The notes under the pieces: model-generated
The model's database searches: none
Told to the model about the DNA's origin: nothing
Seen by the model: only the letters and a program-made list of their open reading frames with translations
Assembly (NCBI GenBank): GCA_017451735.1
Contig: JAFTNU010000030.1
Span: 1 to 64,000, forward strand
Source: Clostridia bacterium
GTDB lineage: Bacteria; Bacillota; Clostridia; Oscillospirales; CAG-272
DNA: 64,000 bases
Direction: 5' to 3'
Made by a program: the position numbers and the translations under genes
Shown here: positions 9,118-21,116 of the stretch, one piece after another
Position numbering within the stretch: the stretch's first letter is position 1
How the letters are laid out: every line of letters starts with the position of its first letter

Positions 9118-9698
9118 AAAAGAGGCTGGCGCGTTAAGGAGACTATGTGCAAAAATCGGAAATTGAAAAGGATCCTCTCCCGCATCCGCGACCGACGTTC
9201 CGTAGAAGTGTCATCCTGAGCGGAGGGAAAAGCCCGTAGCCGAAGTTTTGCGAGGTGTAGCGTTAGCCAAACGAGCAAAACCGAGGAGCGTCAGCGACGA
9301 AGGGATCTACTAAGGATTACCAATAGCTTTTGTAGCAAGTGTAACATTTATTGCGTTTGCTAAAAAAGTTACACTCGCTCACAATAAGCCATCAAAACGC
9401 CATACAAGATCCCGCCGCGCCTGCAAAGCAGGCGCGGCGCTTCGGCTTGGTTATCGCGCCAAGCCAAAGTTCGACTCCGTGGAGGTCGTTTCTATCCTGC
9501 ACAGTCTTTCACGATATCTATCCACTCCGCTCAGGATGACACGAGGGGCCGTCGCACATCCCAGCAGGTAGCGATAGCGCACATTTTACAATGCAAGAGC
9601 AGAACTATCGGGCATTGCTATCCCGCATAGCGGGTGGGGGATTGTTGGGATGCAAAAGTAACTTTTGTTTCGTGACAATCCCTCCGTCATTTTCTTGC
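9118..9698. repeat. Gene-free stretch carrying a dispersed inverted-repeat element
   Basis: No coding sequence is supported. GTGTCATCCTGAGCGGA at 9208-9224 is repeated in exact inverse at 9526-9542, bounding a ~335-bp unit. Inside, 9302-9326 matches the complement of about 61000-61024, so a related unit lies near 61 kb in the opposite orientation. A strong internal hairpin formed by GCGCCTGC..GCAGGCGC is at about 9416-9438. No transposase is present. Confidence 0.7.
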
Positions 9699-9733
9699 AA
9701 AAAAGCCTCCCTTTACATAAGGGAGGCTTTTTT
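9699..9733 (-). terminator. Terminator of the AraC gene at 9764
   Basis: AAAAAAGCCTCCCTT at 9699-9713 pairs with 9719-9733 around a 5-base loop, giving a run of six T on either strand. It lies 30 bases past the AraC stop. Confidence 0.85.
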
Positions 9734-9763
9734 GTGCAACTTTAATTTTTAATACGACGGCTC

Positions 9764-10591
9764 CTATACGTAATGCGCCTTGCGCATTTCCTTGGGCGAG
9801 CGGCCGTAGCATTGGCGGCAGACGTGATCCAAGGAACGAATACTTTGAAAGCCGCTTTCAAAGGCGATCTCGGCAATGGGCAGCTGGGTATCCTGCAGCA
9901 GAAAATGCGCGTGCTCCATGCGGTATTGGTTCAGCATGGATTTGAAGCTGATATTGAAGATCCGATTAAAGGTTCTGGAAAGATAATGATAGCTGTAGCC
10001 CTTCTCGGTGGCGATGTGCCGCAGGCTGATGTCGTTTTTGTAGTTGTTGGCGATATACTGCACCACCTCTGTCATCAGGGTGTCTGCCCGATCGCAGGGG
10101 ATCAGCTCGGCCTTTTGCAAAAACTCCCCCGCGATGATATACAGGCACCCCTTCACCGTCATGCGCCGTTCTGCGGGCAGGCGCGCTGTGCAGAAGCGCG
10201 CGTTGCCGAACATTTCCGCCATCTGAACCAGAAAAAAACGGGTGATGTGCGGGGCGGGGGAGAACACGGGGGTCTGCGGCTTCTTTTTTTCCAAGGTGGA
10301 GGACATGGACCAGATCAGGTGGTCGTGCAGGCAAACGCGCCGCACCAGTGAATCGGGGGCAGGACAAAAAGCGTGTATTTGAAAGGGAACAACAAACAGC
10401 ATTTCTCCTTCCTTGATGTCATACGCCATCTCGCCGATCTCGCACCGACATTCCCCCCGGATAACCGCTAAAATCTCAAAATTTTTGTGAAAATGCGGCG
10501 TTTCACAGGTCTCGCTCGGGGTCTCGATCACGTCCGTGTAAAATTCAAGGGTGGCGGTATTTTCAATCTGATGATAAACGCCGTTTTTCAT
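9764..10591 (-). CDS. AraC-family transcriptional regulator
   Basis: 275 aa. The N-terminal cupin (HFHKNFEILAVIRGECRCEIG...IKEGEMLFVVPFQIHAF) precedes a double HTH (ISLRHIATEKGYSYHYLSRTF; LPIAEIAFESGFQSIRSLDHV, each shown in part). Divergent from the secreted phosphoesterase gene at 10725 and likely to regulate it. The start at 10591 is supported by GGGAGG a few bases upstream. Ligand unknown. Confidence 0.88.
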   Translation of the reverse strand: MKNGVYHQIENTATLEFYTDVIETPSETCETPHFHKNFEILAVIRGECRCEIGEMAYDIKEGEMLFVVPFQIHAFCPAPDSLVRRVCLHDHLIWSMSSTLEKKKPQTPVFSPAPHITRFFLVQMAEMFGNARFCTARLPAERRMTVKGCLYIIAGEFLQKAELIPCDRADTLMTEVVQYIANNYKNDISLRHIATEKGYSYHYLSRTFNRIFNISFKSMLNQYRMEHAHFLLQDTQLPIAEIAFESGFQSIRSLDHVCRQCYGRSPKEMRKAHYV

Positions 10592-10623
10592 GCGTTGCCT
10601 CCCAATGACAAATTCTTGCTATA

Positions 10624-10674
10624 ATTATACAATGTTTGTTTTGAATTGTCAACGGAAAGGTGTTAGACTATACG
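10624..10674. promoter_or_regulatory. Divergent promoters between AraC gene and surface phosphoesterase gene
   Basis: Minus strand: TTGACA (10652-10647), 17 bp, TATAAT (10629-10624), full consensus for the AraC gene. Plus strand: TTGTCA (10646-10651), 17 bp, TATACG (10669-10674), weaker. The two -35 boxes overlap, so the two promoters probably compete. Confidence 0.6.
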
Positions 10675-10724
10675 CAAGTGCCGTGCGGCTTGGCCGATGC
10701 GGTCAAAGAAAAGGAGAAGCTCTT

Positions 10725-14351
<3,627 letters not shown>

Positions 14352-14414
14352 ACAACAACACTTGCCACATTTGTCAAAAGTTGTAAACAAATTGTTAATA
14401 CTGCGGGTAAGGAA

Positions 14415-14444
14415 TAGACAAGAAAAGCGCGCATATGGTAAAAT
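14415..14444 (+). promoter_or_regulatory. Promoter of the small membrane protein gene
   Basis: TAGACA (14415-14420), 18 bp, TAAAAT (14439-14444). Confidence 0.5.
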
Positions 14445-14473
14445 GTATACACTACTTTTAGGAGGTAAATCTC

Positions 14474-14695
14474 ATGACTTGGTTTAACAAACAAAGCCGT
14501 TTGGTGCAGTTGCTTCTGCTCATCATCCCCTTTGTCAACTGGGTGACCGAGGTCATCGTCAGATGGTCCACTTGGTCGAAAAAGGGCGGTCTGCTCCGAC
14601 TCATCATCTGCATCATCGTCACCTTCGGCGGTGTGTTTATCGGCTGGCTTGATTTTATTTGGGTTCTTCTGTTCAAGAAGCTTTTCCTGCAATAA
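14474..14695 (+). CDS. Small two-helix membrane protein
   Basis: 73 aa with two hydrophobic segments (about 10-27 and 39-66) separated by a short positively charged loop (WSTWSKKGG). It has its own promoter, an excellent ribosome site (TAGGAGG) and a terminator, so it is a real single-gene unit. No family is recognised with confidence and the function is unknown. It sits between the surface phosphoesterase and a convergent rhamnosidase gene. Confidence 0.7.
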   Translation: MTWFNKQSRLVQLLLLIIPFVNWVTEVIVRWSTWSKKGGLLRLIICIIVTFGGVFIGWLDFIWVLLFKKLFLQ

Positions 14696-14704
14696 GATCT
14701 ACAT

Positions 14705-14738
14705 AAAAGCTCCCAAGGCGAAAGCCTTGGGAGCTTTT
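14705..14738. terminator. Bidirectional terminator with GAAA tetraloop
   Basis: A 15-bp stem (14705-14719 with 14724-14738) closed by GAAA and flanked by A and T runs, serving the small membrane protein and the convergent rhamnosidase gene. Confidence 0.88.
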
Positions 14739-14766
14739 GATTTTCGCGGGAGCAATGCCGGCCGCT

Positions 14767-16857
14767 TCAGATATGCTCCAATGCCACACACATGGCATAG
14801 GCGGCATAGGAGGCAAAGCCGTGGTCAAAGCTGCCCTTCATCTGGCGGTATTCCCACAGGGTTCCGGTTTTTTCTGCCATACCGCCGAAGAAATCACCCA
14901 CCTCATCAAGGATCAGCTGATACAGCTCCAGCTTGAGTAGGGTCTTGAGGCGCAGATAAAGGCCGATAAAGGCGTTGACGGGCACAAAGCGACGTCCGCT
15001 TTCGGCCACCCCCTTGAAGCCGGTCAGTACGTGCCGTCTGAGGGCTGCATATTGGGGTGCATCCGGGTCGATATCTCCGAAAAGAATGGCGTAGTACTGT
15101 CCTGCCTCGGAGGTGTTGCCGGTGTTGTGGAGCACGCCGTCCCCATCCCGCTCGGCGTTATCGGTGAACAGCTCGCCGTCAAAGGAGAGCTCTGCCGTTT
15201 TGGCCCGGATGTGCCGCGCTTTTTTCTCCCATTCCTCGTTGCCGTACAGCCGATGGGCGGCAAGAAGCACGGCGGCGTACAGAAAATTGGTGGGATAGTT
15301 CACGTTTTGGGTCCAGCTGTTGGCGTCCGACCATTCCACAAAGTTCCAGGAGGGCAGATCCTCCAAAAGCCCGTCGCTGTTTTCGAATTTGGCGAAGTAG
15401 CGAAGGATCCCCTCCACCGTGGGGCGGAAGAGCGCGGGATCGACAGCTTGATTGCGCCGGGTTAGGTATTCTTCAACCTCCAGCACATACCACATGCACC
15501 ATTGCGGAATGTGATACCCCATGCCGTTATCCTCGATCTTGATATCCGAGGGGTAGCACATGGCCAGCATTCCTTCGGGCAGGCGCGGGTCGTTGCAATG
15601 ACGGTAGTTTTCCAGAAAGGCATCCTCCACGGGGACCTTGCCGAAGAAGTGGTACTCGGCCGTGCCCGTAAAGTAGGAATCGCAGAGCCAGCCTGCCCGC
15701 TCACGGGAGGGGCAGTCGGAGTAGAGATCCACTGCATTGTGGGCAAAGGTGCGCAGAGCGGCGCGGTAAATGCTTTCATGCACGGGATCCTCAAAGGTCG
15801 GTATACGGGCGCCCGTCATATCCCGCTCAAAGGTCTTGACGCCGAAGGAGGAGAGCGTTAAGGCGCCTTCCTTGACCATGACGATGGCAAAGCGCATGGT
15901 GTAGGGCTCAAAGCTTTGCAGGGCGTGCTCGCCTGCGGGCAGAAGATACTCGATCACATTATGGCAGTTGATGCGGGTAAAGGAGAAGGTGTCATTCTCA
16001 CAGTATTCCGAATAGCCGATGACAAGGTCTGTCCGCCCGACCGTTTCGGCCGTCAGCTGCAGGAATCCGCATTCAATGCGGGAAAAATCCAGCAGGGCGT
16101 ATTCTCCCGCCCGCAGTGTCAGGGGCAGGGAGCCGCCCTTTTGCGTGATGTGCTGCTCCTGCTGTTGGATCCATCGGCAGGGCTTGTAGGGGATCTCGCT
16201 CTCCTCAAAGCGTCCCCAGTATTCCGGGACGGTCTTCCAGGAATATTTTTGCTCCTTGCAGGGGAGCTCACCGTTATAGGCAAAGGTACCTCGGCAGGAG
16301 ATCTTTTGCAGCAGGATATCCTCGTAATGGGGATAGGGCGCCACACGGGCAAGCCAAACGGGGGCGGCATCGGTTACCACGGTGGGCGCGGCGGAGGCGT
16401 CGGCCCCTTTGGTGAAGTCCCAGATCTCGCCGAAATGACGCTGAATGGAATAGCGCTCGGCCCTTTGCTCCTTTTCGGTCATGACCGCTCCCGTGAAATC
16501 CCGTCCGGTAAAGGCAATCACATCCGTACCGCGGCGGAGCTCGGCGCAAAGAAAAGAGGACTGCAGGCAGGTGGAAAGGGAGCGGCAGTGATAGCCGGCT
16601 ACTTCAATGCGCAGGGCGTTTTCGCCGCCGTTGTCAAAGGCTTCCAGAGGCAAAATGTCCACACGGGCATAGCCCTTTGCCGTTCTGGCAGGGCCGAAGG
16701 CCGCAAATTTGCCGTTGACGAAAAGGCGGTAGAACATGGCGGCACTCAGGTGCAGCTCGGTGCCCTTGAGACTGCCTGTTTTTGCGGTGAAGGCCACAAA
16801 GAGATTTTTCTCGTTTTCAAGATCTTGAAGCCATACGGGCTTTGCTTGTCGGAACAT
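14767..16857 (-). CDS. Alpha-L-rhamnosidase-like glycoside hydrolase (GH78 type)
   Basis: 696 aa. N-terminal carbohydrate-binding beta domains resemble those of bacterial rhamnosidases (FYRLFVNGKFAAFGPAR). The (alpha/alpha)6 barrel begins at about residue 380, with the signature DCPSRERAGWLCDSYFTG holding the acidic residues expected of the general acid region. Further on are LPSWNFVEW and GNTSEAGQYYA. No signal peptide, so probably a cytoplasmic exo-enzyme. The start is 16857, with GGGAGG nine bases before it, not the earlier in-frame ATG at 16902. Other six-hairpin glycosidase specificities (for example GH106-like or GH95-like) cannot be excluded. Confidence 0.82.
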   Translation of the reverse strand: MFRQAKPVWLQDLENEKNLFVAFTAKTGSLKGTELHLSAAMFYRLFVNGKFAAFGPARTAKGYARVDILPLEAFDNGGENALRIEVAGYHCRSLSTCLQSSFLCAELRRGTDVIAFTGRDFTGAVMTEKEQRAERYSIQRHFGEIWDFTKGADASAAPTVVTDAAPVWLARVAPYPHYEDILLQKISCRGTFAYNGELPCKEQKYSWKTVPEYWGRFEESEIPYKPCRWIQQQEQHITQKGGSLPLTLRAGEYALLDFSRIECGFLQLTAETVGRTDLVIGYSEYCENDTFSFTRINCHNVIEYLLPAGEHALQSFEPYTMRFAIVMVKEGALTLSSFGVKTFERDMTGARIPTFEDPVHESIYRAALRTFAHNAVDLYSDCPSRERAGWLCDSYFTGTAEYHFFGKVPVEDAFLENYRHCNDPRLPEGMLAMCYPSDIKIEDNGMGYHIPQWCMWYVLEVEEYLTRRNQAVDPALFRPTVEGILRYFAKFENSDGLLEDLPSWNFVEWSDANSWTQNVNYPTNFLYAAVLLAAHRLYGNEEWEKKARHIRAKTAELSFDGELFTDNAERDGDGVLHNTGNTSEAGQYYAILFGDIDPDAPQYAALRRHVLTGFKGVAESGRRFVPVNAFIGLYLRLKTLLKLELYQLILDEVGDFFGGMAEKTGTLWEYRQMKGSFDHGFASYAAYAMCVALEHI

Positions 16858-16890
16858 AACGGGGAGCCTCCCTTTTATATTGATGTCTTC

Positions 16891-16919
16891 ATGATATCGC
16901 AAAGCGGTATTTTTGTCAA
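16891..16919 (-). promoter_or_regulatory. Promoter of the rhamnosidase-like gene
   Basis: Minus strand TTGACA (16919-16914), 17 bp, TATCAT (16896-16891). The -10 box lies inside the discarded upstream coding extension, which supports the 16857 start. Confidence 0.7.
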
Positions 16920-17009
16920 GTTGAGCATAAAATCGGGCAGAAAAAAAGAGACCTGCGGTCCTTTCGAAAAAATTTGACGAAAAAATGCGAAATTCTCGCG
17001 TTTCGGGTC

Positions 17010-17038
17010 TTGAAAAATCACCTTTTTTGTGTTACAAT
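17010..17038 (+). promoter_or_regulatory. Promoter of the PurF-like gene
   Basis: TTGAAA (17010-17015), 17 bp, TACAAT (17033-17038). The leader is about 110 bases long. Confidence 0.65.
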
Positions 17039-17055
17039 GTGTTCGTAAAAACGTG

Positions 17056-17094
17056 CGACGGTGTACGGATCTGTTCCTTCTCCGTCGGCTTTTT
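17056..17094 (+). promoter_or_regulatory. Possible attenuator hairpin in the PurF-like leader
   Basis: CGACGG (17056-17061) can pair with CCGTCG (17082-17087), followed by GCTTTTTC. An alternative inner pairing ACGGA/TCCGT overlaps it. No known purine or guanine aptamer is recognised. Weak evidence. Confidence 0.3.
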
Positions 17095-17154
17095 CATTTT
17101 CCACATGCAGGCGCATTCCGCGCTTGCGATCTGCAAATATAAAAGGAGATCTAT

Positions 17155-18561
17155 ATGGGCGGTTTTTTTGGTGTAGCATCTGAAAGCGATTGCGTGTTCG
17201 ATCTGTTCTTCGGCACAGACTATCATTCTCACCTGGGCACCCGTCGCGGCGGCATGGCCGTGTACGGCGAGAACGGCTTTAACCGTGCGATCCACAATAT
17301 CCAGAACTCCCCCTTCCGCACCAAGTTCGAGCGGGACGTGGACGAGATGAAGGGCAATCTCGGCATCGGCTGTATTTCCGACAGCGAGCCGCAGCCCCTG
17401 ATCGTTCGCTCGCACCTGGGTAATTTTGCCATCACTACCGTGGGGCGTATCAACAATATCGAGGCGCTGGTCAAAAAGTCCTTTACCGAGGGCACGACTC
17501 ATTTTCTCGAAATGAGCGGCGGCGATATCAATGCCACCGAGCTGACCGCGGCGCTGATCAACCGCAAGGATTCGATCGTTGAGGGCATTCGTTACGCCCA
17601 GGAGCTGATTGATGGTTCTATGTCCATCCTGATCCTGACCTCCGAGGGGCTTTACGCCGCCCGCGACCGCCTGGGCAGAACGCCTGTGCATATCGGCAAA
17701 AAGAAAGGGGCTTACTGCGCCTCCTTCGAATCCTTCGCTTATCTCAATCTGGGGTATGAGCCCGAAAAGGAGCTGGGACCCGGTGAGATCATGTTTCTGA
17801 CGCCCAAATCTGCGGTAACCGTTGCGCCTCCTCTCGGAAAGATGAAGATCTGTACCTTCCTGTGGGCCTATTATGGGTATCCGCCCTCTGTCTATGAGGG
17901 GGTCAGCGTAGAGAAGATGCGCTACAATTGCGGCGATTGGCTGGCATTCCGTGACGAGGGGCTTGAGGCCGACAGCGTGGCGGGTGTGCCCGATTCGGGT
18001 CTTGCGCATGCCATCGGCTATGCCAATAAGTCCGGTATTCCGTTCTCCCGTCCTTTCATCAAATATACCCCCACCTGGCCCCGCTCCTTCATGCCTCAAA
18101 AGCAGACGCAACGAAATCTGATCGCCCGTATGAAGCTGATCCCGGTGGATGCACTCATCCGCGATAAGCGCCTGGTGCTGATCGACGATTCGATCGTACG
18201 GGGCACTCAGCTGCGTGAAACGACCGATTTCCTCTATCACAGCGGCGCCAAGGAGGTGCATGTGCGCACCGGTTGCCCGCCTATTCTGTTCGGCTGTAAA
18301 TATCTGAATTTTTCTACCTCCAAATCCGAGCTGGATCTGATCGCCCGTCGGGTGATTCAGCGTCTGGAGGGGGATCACAGTGCCAAGCTGGAGCTCTATA
18401 CCGATCCCAATACGCCCGAATATGAAAGAATGGTGGAGGAGGTGCGTAAGGAGATGCACTTTACCACCCTCAAATATCTGCGCCTGGACGATATGATCGC
18501 CGCAACGGGCCTGCGCGAGGACCAGCTTTGCACCTACTGCTGGACAGGAAAAGAGGATTGA
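17155..18561 (+). CDS. Amidophosphoribosyltransferase (PurF) paralogue lacking the catalytic N-terminal cysteine
   Basis: 468 aa with the full PurF layout: an N-terminal Ntn-glutaminase-like domain (FFGTDYHSHLGTRRGGMAVY), then a phosphoribosyltransferase domain with the PRPP loop LVLIDDSIVRGTQLRE (341-356). C-terminal cysteines C459 and C462 (QLCTYCW) resemble the [4Fe-4S] ligands of Bacillus-type PurF. Normal PurF begins Met-Cys-Gly and the Cys is the glutaminase nucleophile; here the protein begins MGGFFGVAS, with Gly in that position. It therefore probably cannot use glutamine and may use ammonia or have another role. RBS AAAAGGAG fixes the start. It stands alone, away from other pur genes. 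Confidence 0.85.
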   Translation: MGGFFGVASESDCVFDLFFGTDYHSHLGTRRGGMAVYGENGFNRAIHNIQNSPFRTKFERDVDEMKGNLGIGCISDSEPQPLIVRSHLGNFAITTVGRINNIEALVKKSFTEGTTHFLEMSGGDINATELTAALINRKDSIVEGIRYAQELIDGSMSILILTSEGLYAARDRLGRTPVHIGKKKGAYCASFESFAYLNLGYEPEKELGPGEIMFLTPKSAVTVAPPLGKMKICTFLWAYYGYPPSVYEGVSVEKMRYNCGDWLAFRDEGLEADSVAGVPDSGLAHAIGYANKSGIPFSRPFIKYTPTWPRSFMPQKQTQRNLIARMKLIPVDALIRDKRLVLIDDSIVRGTQLRETTDFLYHSGAKEVHVRTGCPPILFGCKYLNFSTSKSELDLIARRVIQRLEGDHSAKLELYTDPNTPEYERMVEEVRKEMHFTTLKYLRLDDMIAATGLREDQLCTYCWTGKED

Positions 18562-18613
18562 CAAAGGGCGTCGATGCTCACGCATCTATGACCAAGATTC
18601 CTTATACAAGCAA

Positions 18614-18646
18614 AAGGGAGGACAAGACAGTGTCTTGTCCTCCCTT
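18614..18646. terminator. Terminator between the PurF-like and DeoR genes
   Basis: AAGGGAGGACAAGACA (18614-18629) pairs with 18631-18646. On the minus strand it is followed by TTTTGCTTG, so it serves mainly the DeoR gene and may also stop the convergent PurF-like transcript. Confidence 0.75.
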
Positions 18647-18669
18647 GCCGTATTCATAAGCGGCTCTTG

Positions 18670-19413
18670 TCACAAGCATTTTGCTTTCCCTGTGGAGATA
18701 CCGTCGGGTAACGGGGCATCGGTACAGATATAATCGATGTCGCAAAGGGTGGTGGAGCGATAAAGCGAGGTGCGGGAAAACTTACTGCTGTCGCAGAGAA
18801 AGCACCGCACGCTTGCCCGACAAAGCATTTCCCGACGCAAGAGATTATGGCTTTCGGTGCTGTCAAAGATCTCTCCCGCATCCGAGAGGGCAGAGCCCGA
18901 GAAAAAGCAGAGGTCCGTATGGATCGAGCGGAGCATATCCAGAGCGAATTTGCCGGTGGTCACCGTGGCGGAATCCGCAGGTAGAGCCCCACCCAGAAGA
19001 TAGGTCCGAATGCCCTTTTCGGTGGAGAGATTTGCGGTCTCGATGTTGTTGGTGAACACGGTCATGCCTTTCCGCTCTCCGATGAATTCCACCATCGCCG
19101 CGGCGGTGGTGGAGTCGTCCAGCAGGATCGATTGATCGTCCCGGAGCAGGATCGAGGCTTTTTTGGCGATGGCGCGCTTGGCCGACCTGTTGATCTCGCT
19201 GCGAATGGCGATCGGGGGGGCCGTGGGATTGCCGCCTGCCGCCACCACGCCGCCGTAGTTGCGCTTGACCACCCCCAGGGCCTCCAGGCGGGTCAGATCC
19301 CGACGGATGCTGGAGGGACTGGTAAAGAGCAGGGCGGCCAGCTCCTGCACGCTGATAAAGCTCCGTTCGCGCAGCAGGGTAATGATCTGCTGCTCTCGCT
19401 CATTTGTTTTCAT
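18670..19413 (-). CDS. DeoR-family transcriptional regulator
   Basis: 247 aa. The N-terminal HTH (EREQQIITLLRERSFISVQE, then LFTSPSSIRRDLTRLEALG) is followed by a DeoR sensor domain with the phosphosugar-binding signatures LDDSTTAAAMVEFI, VFTNNIE and YLLGG. DeoR proteins usually bind a phosphorylated sugar and repress neighbouring catabolic genes; here the GH39 gene is divergent and the obvious target. The start at 19413 is fixed by GGAGGATAAA directly upstream; a longer frame to 19491 lacks a site. Confidence 0.9.
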   Translation of the reverse strand: MKTNEREQQIITLLRERSFISVQELAALLFTSPSSIRRDLTRLEALGVVKRNYGGVVAAGGNPTAPPIAIRSEINRSAKRAIAKKASILLRDDQSILLDDSTTAAAMVEFIGERKGMTVFTNNIETANLSTEKGIRTYLLGGALPADSATVTTGKFALDMLRSIHTDLCFFSGSALSDAGEIFDSTESHNLLRREMLCRASVRCFLCDSSKFSRTSLYRSTTLCDIDYICTDAPLPDGISTGKAKCL

Positions 19414-19484
19414 TTTATCCTCCGGAATGCTCATTTCGGCGCAACGGAATGAAAAGCTGCCAAAGTTGCCGCCGTGCCTTGCTT

Positions 19485-19534
19485 TTGACACAATATCCGT
19501 TTATTATTATAGTCAAAGAGATTTCCAATGTCAA
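19485..19534. promoter_or_regulatory. Face-to-face overlapping promoters, DeoR and GH39
   Basis: Plus strand: TTGACA (19485-19490), 17 bp, TATAGT (19508-19513). Minus strand: TTGACA (19534-19529), 17 bp, TATAAT (19511-19506). The -10 boxes share bases 19508-19511, so RNA polymerase cannot occupy both at once. Confidence 0.75.
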
Positions 19535-19570
19535 CATAGCGTGATCAAAAATGAGCAAAAGGAGTAAAGC

Positions 19571-20962
19571 ATGAGCACAAATATCAAAGTAAATTTTGAA
19601 AAGAAAACGGGCAAGAGAATACAGCCGCTCCACGGCTTTAATTCCGGGCCCATGACCAAGGTCTTTACCTACGATGCCCGCCCGCTTTTTGTGGAGGGTG
19701 GTTTTCCCTATGTGCGTCTGCACGACAGCGAATACCCTTACGGCTCGGGGGAGTTTATCGACATTCCCTGCATCTTTAAAAATTTCGACGCCGACGAGAA
19801 TGATCCCGCAAGCTATAACTTCGGTAACACCGATGAATATATCCGTCAGTGTCTCAATGTGGGCAGTAAGATCATTTACCGCCTTGGTGTTTCCATCGAG
19901 CATTCTCCCGTGAAGCGTTATACACATCCGCCCAAGGATTTTGCCAAGTGGGCAAGAATTTGCGAGCATATCATTCGCCATTATAACGAGGGCTGGGCTG
20001 ACGGCTTCCTTTGGAATATCGAATATTGGGAGATCTGGAACGAGCCCGACCTGGATCGCAATACCGATAACAAGCGTTGCTGGGGCGGAACGGCGGCAGA
20101 GTTTGCCGAGCTCTACACAGTGGCGGCCCGCCATCTGAAGGCATGCTTCCCGCATCTGAGGATCGGCGGTTGCGGATTTTCCAACGTGAGAAACGAATTT
20201 ATCGAGGAGTTTTTTTCGGATATTTCAAAGCGATCGCCCCGCGTGCCCCTTGATTTCTATACCTGGCATCGCTATAAGGGGGAGGCGGCGGCTTATGTGG
20301 AGGGTGCCGCCATCGTGCGCAGCCTGCTGACCGAGTTCGGCTACGGCGAGGTGGAAAGCATTCTGGATGAGTGGAACCTGATGTATGCCTGGGATCGGGC
20401 AAATCAGGCAGAAAGCTACCGCGCCATGAAGGATCACCGAGGAGCCTCCTTCTATGCGGCCACCCTTTGTGCCCTGCAGGAGCAGACCGACGTGACGATA
20501 GCCACCCAGTTTGAGGCGGATGTGGTGAAGGAATTCTGCGGCGTTTTTAATGTGAAAAACATGTGCGTCGGCGGTTTGAGCTCCGGCTCCGCAAGGCTTG
20601 CCGAGCTGGAGCCCACAAAGGGCTTTTATGCCTTTAAATCCTTCAATTCTCTCTACCGTATGGGTGATTCCGTGACACTGCATTGCGATCATGACGACAT
20701 TTTTGCCACCGCGGCGGCAGGGGAGTGCGGCAACGGCGTGTTGCTTTCCAATCAAAGCGGCGGGGAGGTCGATGTGACCCTTAGCCTTTCGGGCGTAAGG
20801 GGGAGCATCATCGTCCGCTTGACCGACGCCGACCGTAGCAACGAGCGGATCCTGGAGCTGGATGCCGGTGCCACCTGTCAGCTACGCTTGTCCATGCGCC
20901 CCGATTCCTTTGCTTATATCGGCACCGATCTGCCCGATCCCGTGCCGAATGATGAGGCGTAA
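19571..20962 (+). CDS. Glycoside hydrolase family 39-like (beta-xylosidase type)
   Basis: 463 aa. A (beta/alpha)8 clan GH-A enzyme with PYVRLHDSEYPYG near the start, general acid/base E158 in WEIWNEPDL, and nucleophile E267 in ILDEWNLMY. A C-terminal beta-sandwich (about 350-455) fits the GH39 fold. GH39 members are beta-xylosidases or alpha-L-iduronidases; xylosidase-like activity is more likely in a gut bacterium. No signal peptide. RBS AAAAGGAG; controlled most likely by the divergent DeoR protein. Confidence 0.87.
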   Translation: MSTNIKVNFEKKTGKRIQPLHGFNSGPMTKVFTYDARPLFVEGGFPYVRLHDSEYPYGSGEFIDIPCIFKNFDADENDPASYNFGNTDEYIRQCLNVGSKIIYRLGVSIEHSPVKRYTHPPKDFAKWARICEHIIRHYNEGWADGFLWNIEYWEIWNEPDLDRNTDNKRCWGGTAAEFAELYTVAARHLKACFPHLRIGGCGFSNVRNEFIEEFFSDISKRSPRVPLDFYTWHRYKGEAAAYVEGAAIVRSLLTEFGYGEVESILDEWNLMYAWDRANQAESYRAMKDHRGASFYAATLCALQEQTDVTIATQFEADVVKEFCGVFNVKNMCVGGLSSGSARLAELEPTKGFYAFKSFNSLYRMGDSVTLHCDHDDIFATAAAGECGNGVLLSNQSGGEVDVTLSLSGVRGSIIVRLTDADRSNERILELDAGATCQLRLSMRPDSFAYIGTDLPDPVPNDEA

Positions 20963-20972
20963 AATGCATCTT

Positions 20973-21009
20973 AAGACCCGCCCCGAGCCGTCGGCTCGGG
21001 GCGGGTCTT
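20973..21009 (+). terminator. Terminator after the GH39 gene
   Basis: A 17-bp GC-rich stem (20973-20989 with 20993-21009) with a 3-base loop, followed by TTGATT. Confidence 0.8.
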
Positions 21010-21050
21010 TGATTCGGCCAAAAATCGGCGAAAAAATTTTCAAAAAAGGG

Positions 21051-21101
21051 TTGACAAGTTGGAACACTTGACTTATAATACATTTGAACAATTGCTCAAA
21101 T
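21051..21101 (+). promoter_or_regulatory. Consensus promoter and ArsR-type operator of the metal operon
   Basis: TTGACA (21051-21056), 17 bp, TATAAT (21074-21079) is a perfect sigma-A promoter. Directly after it, ATTTGAACAATTGCTCAAAT (21082-21101) is a nearly perfect palindrome of the type bound by ArsR/SmtB/CadC dimers, covering the start site. A bound repressor would block transcription until metal is present. Confidence 0.8.
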
Positions 21102-21116
21102 GAAAGGAGGAGGCTT

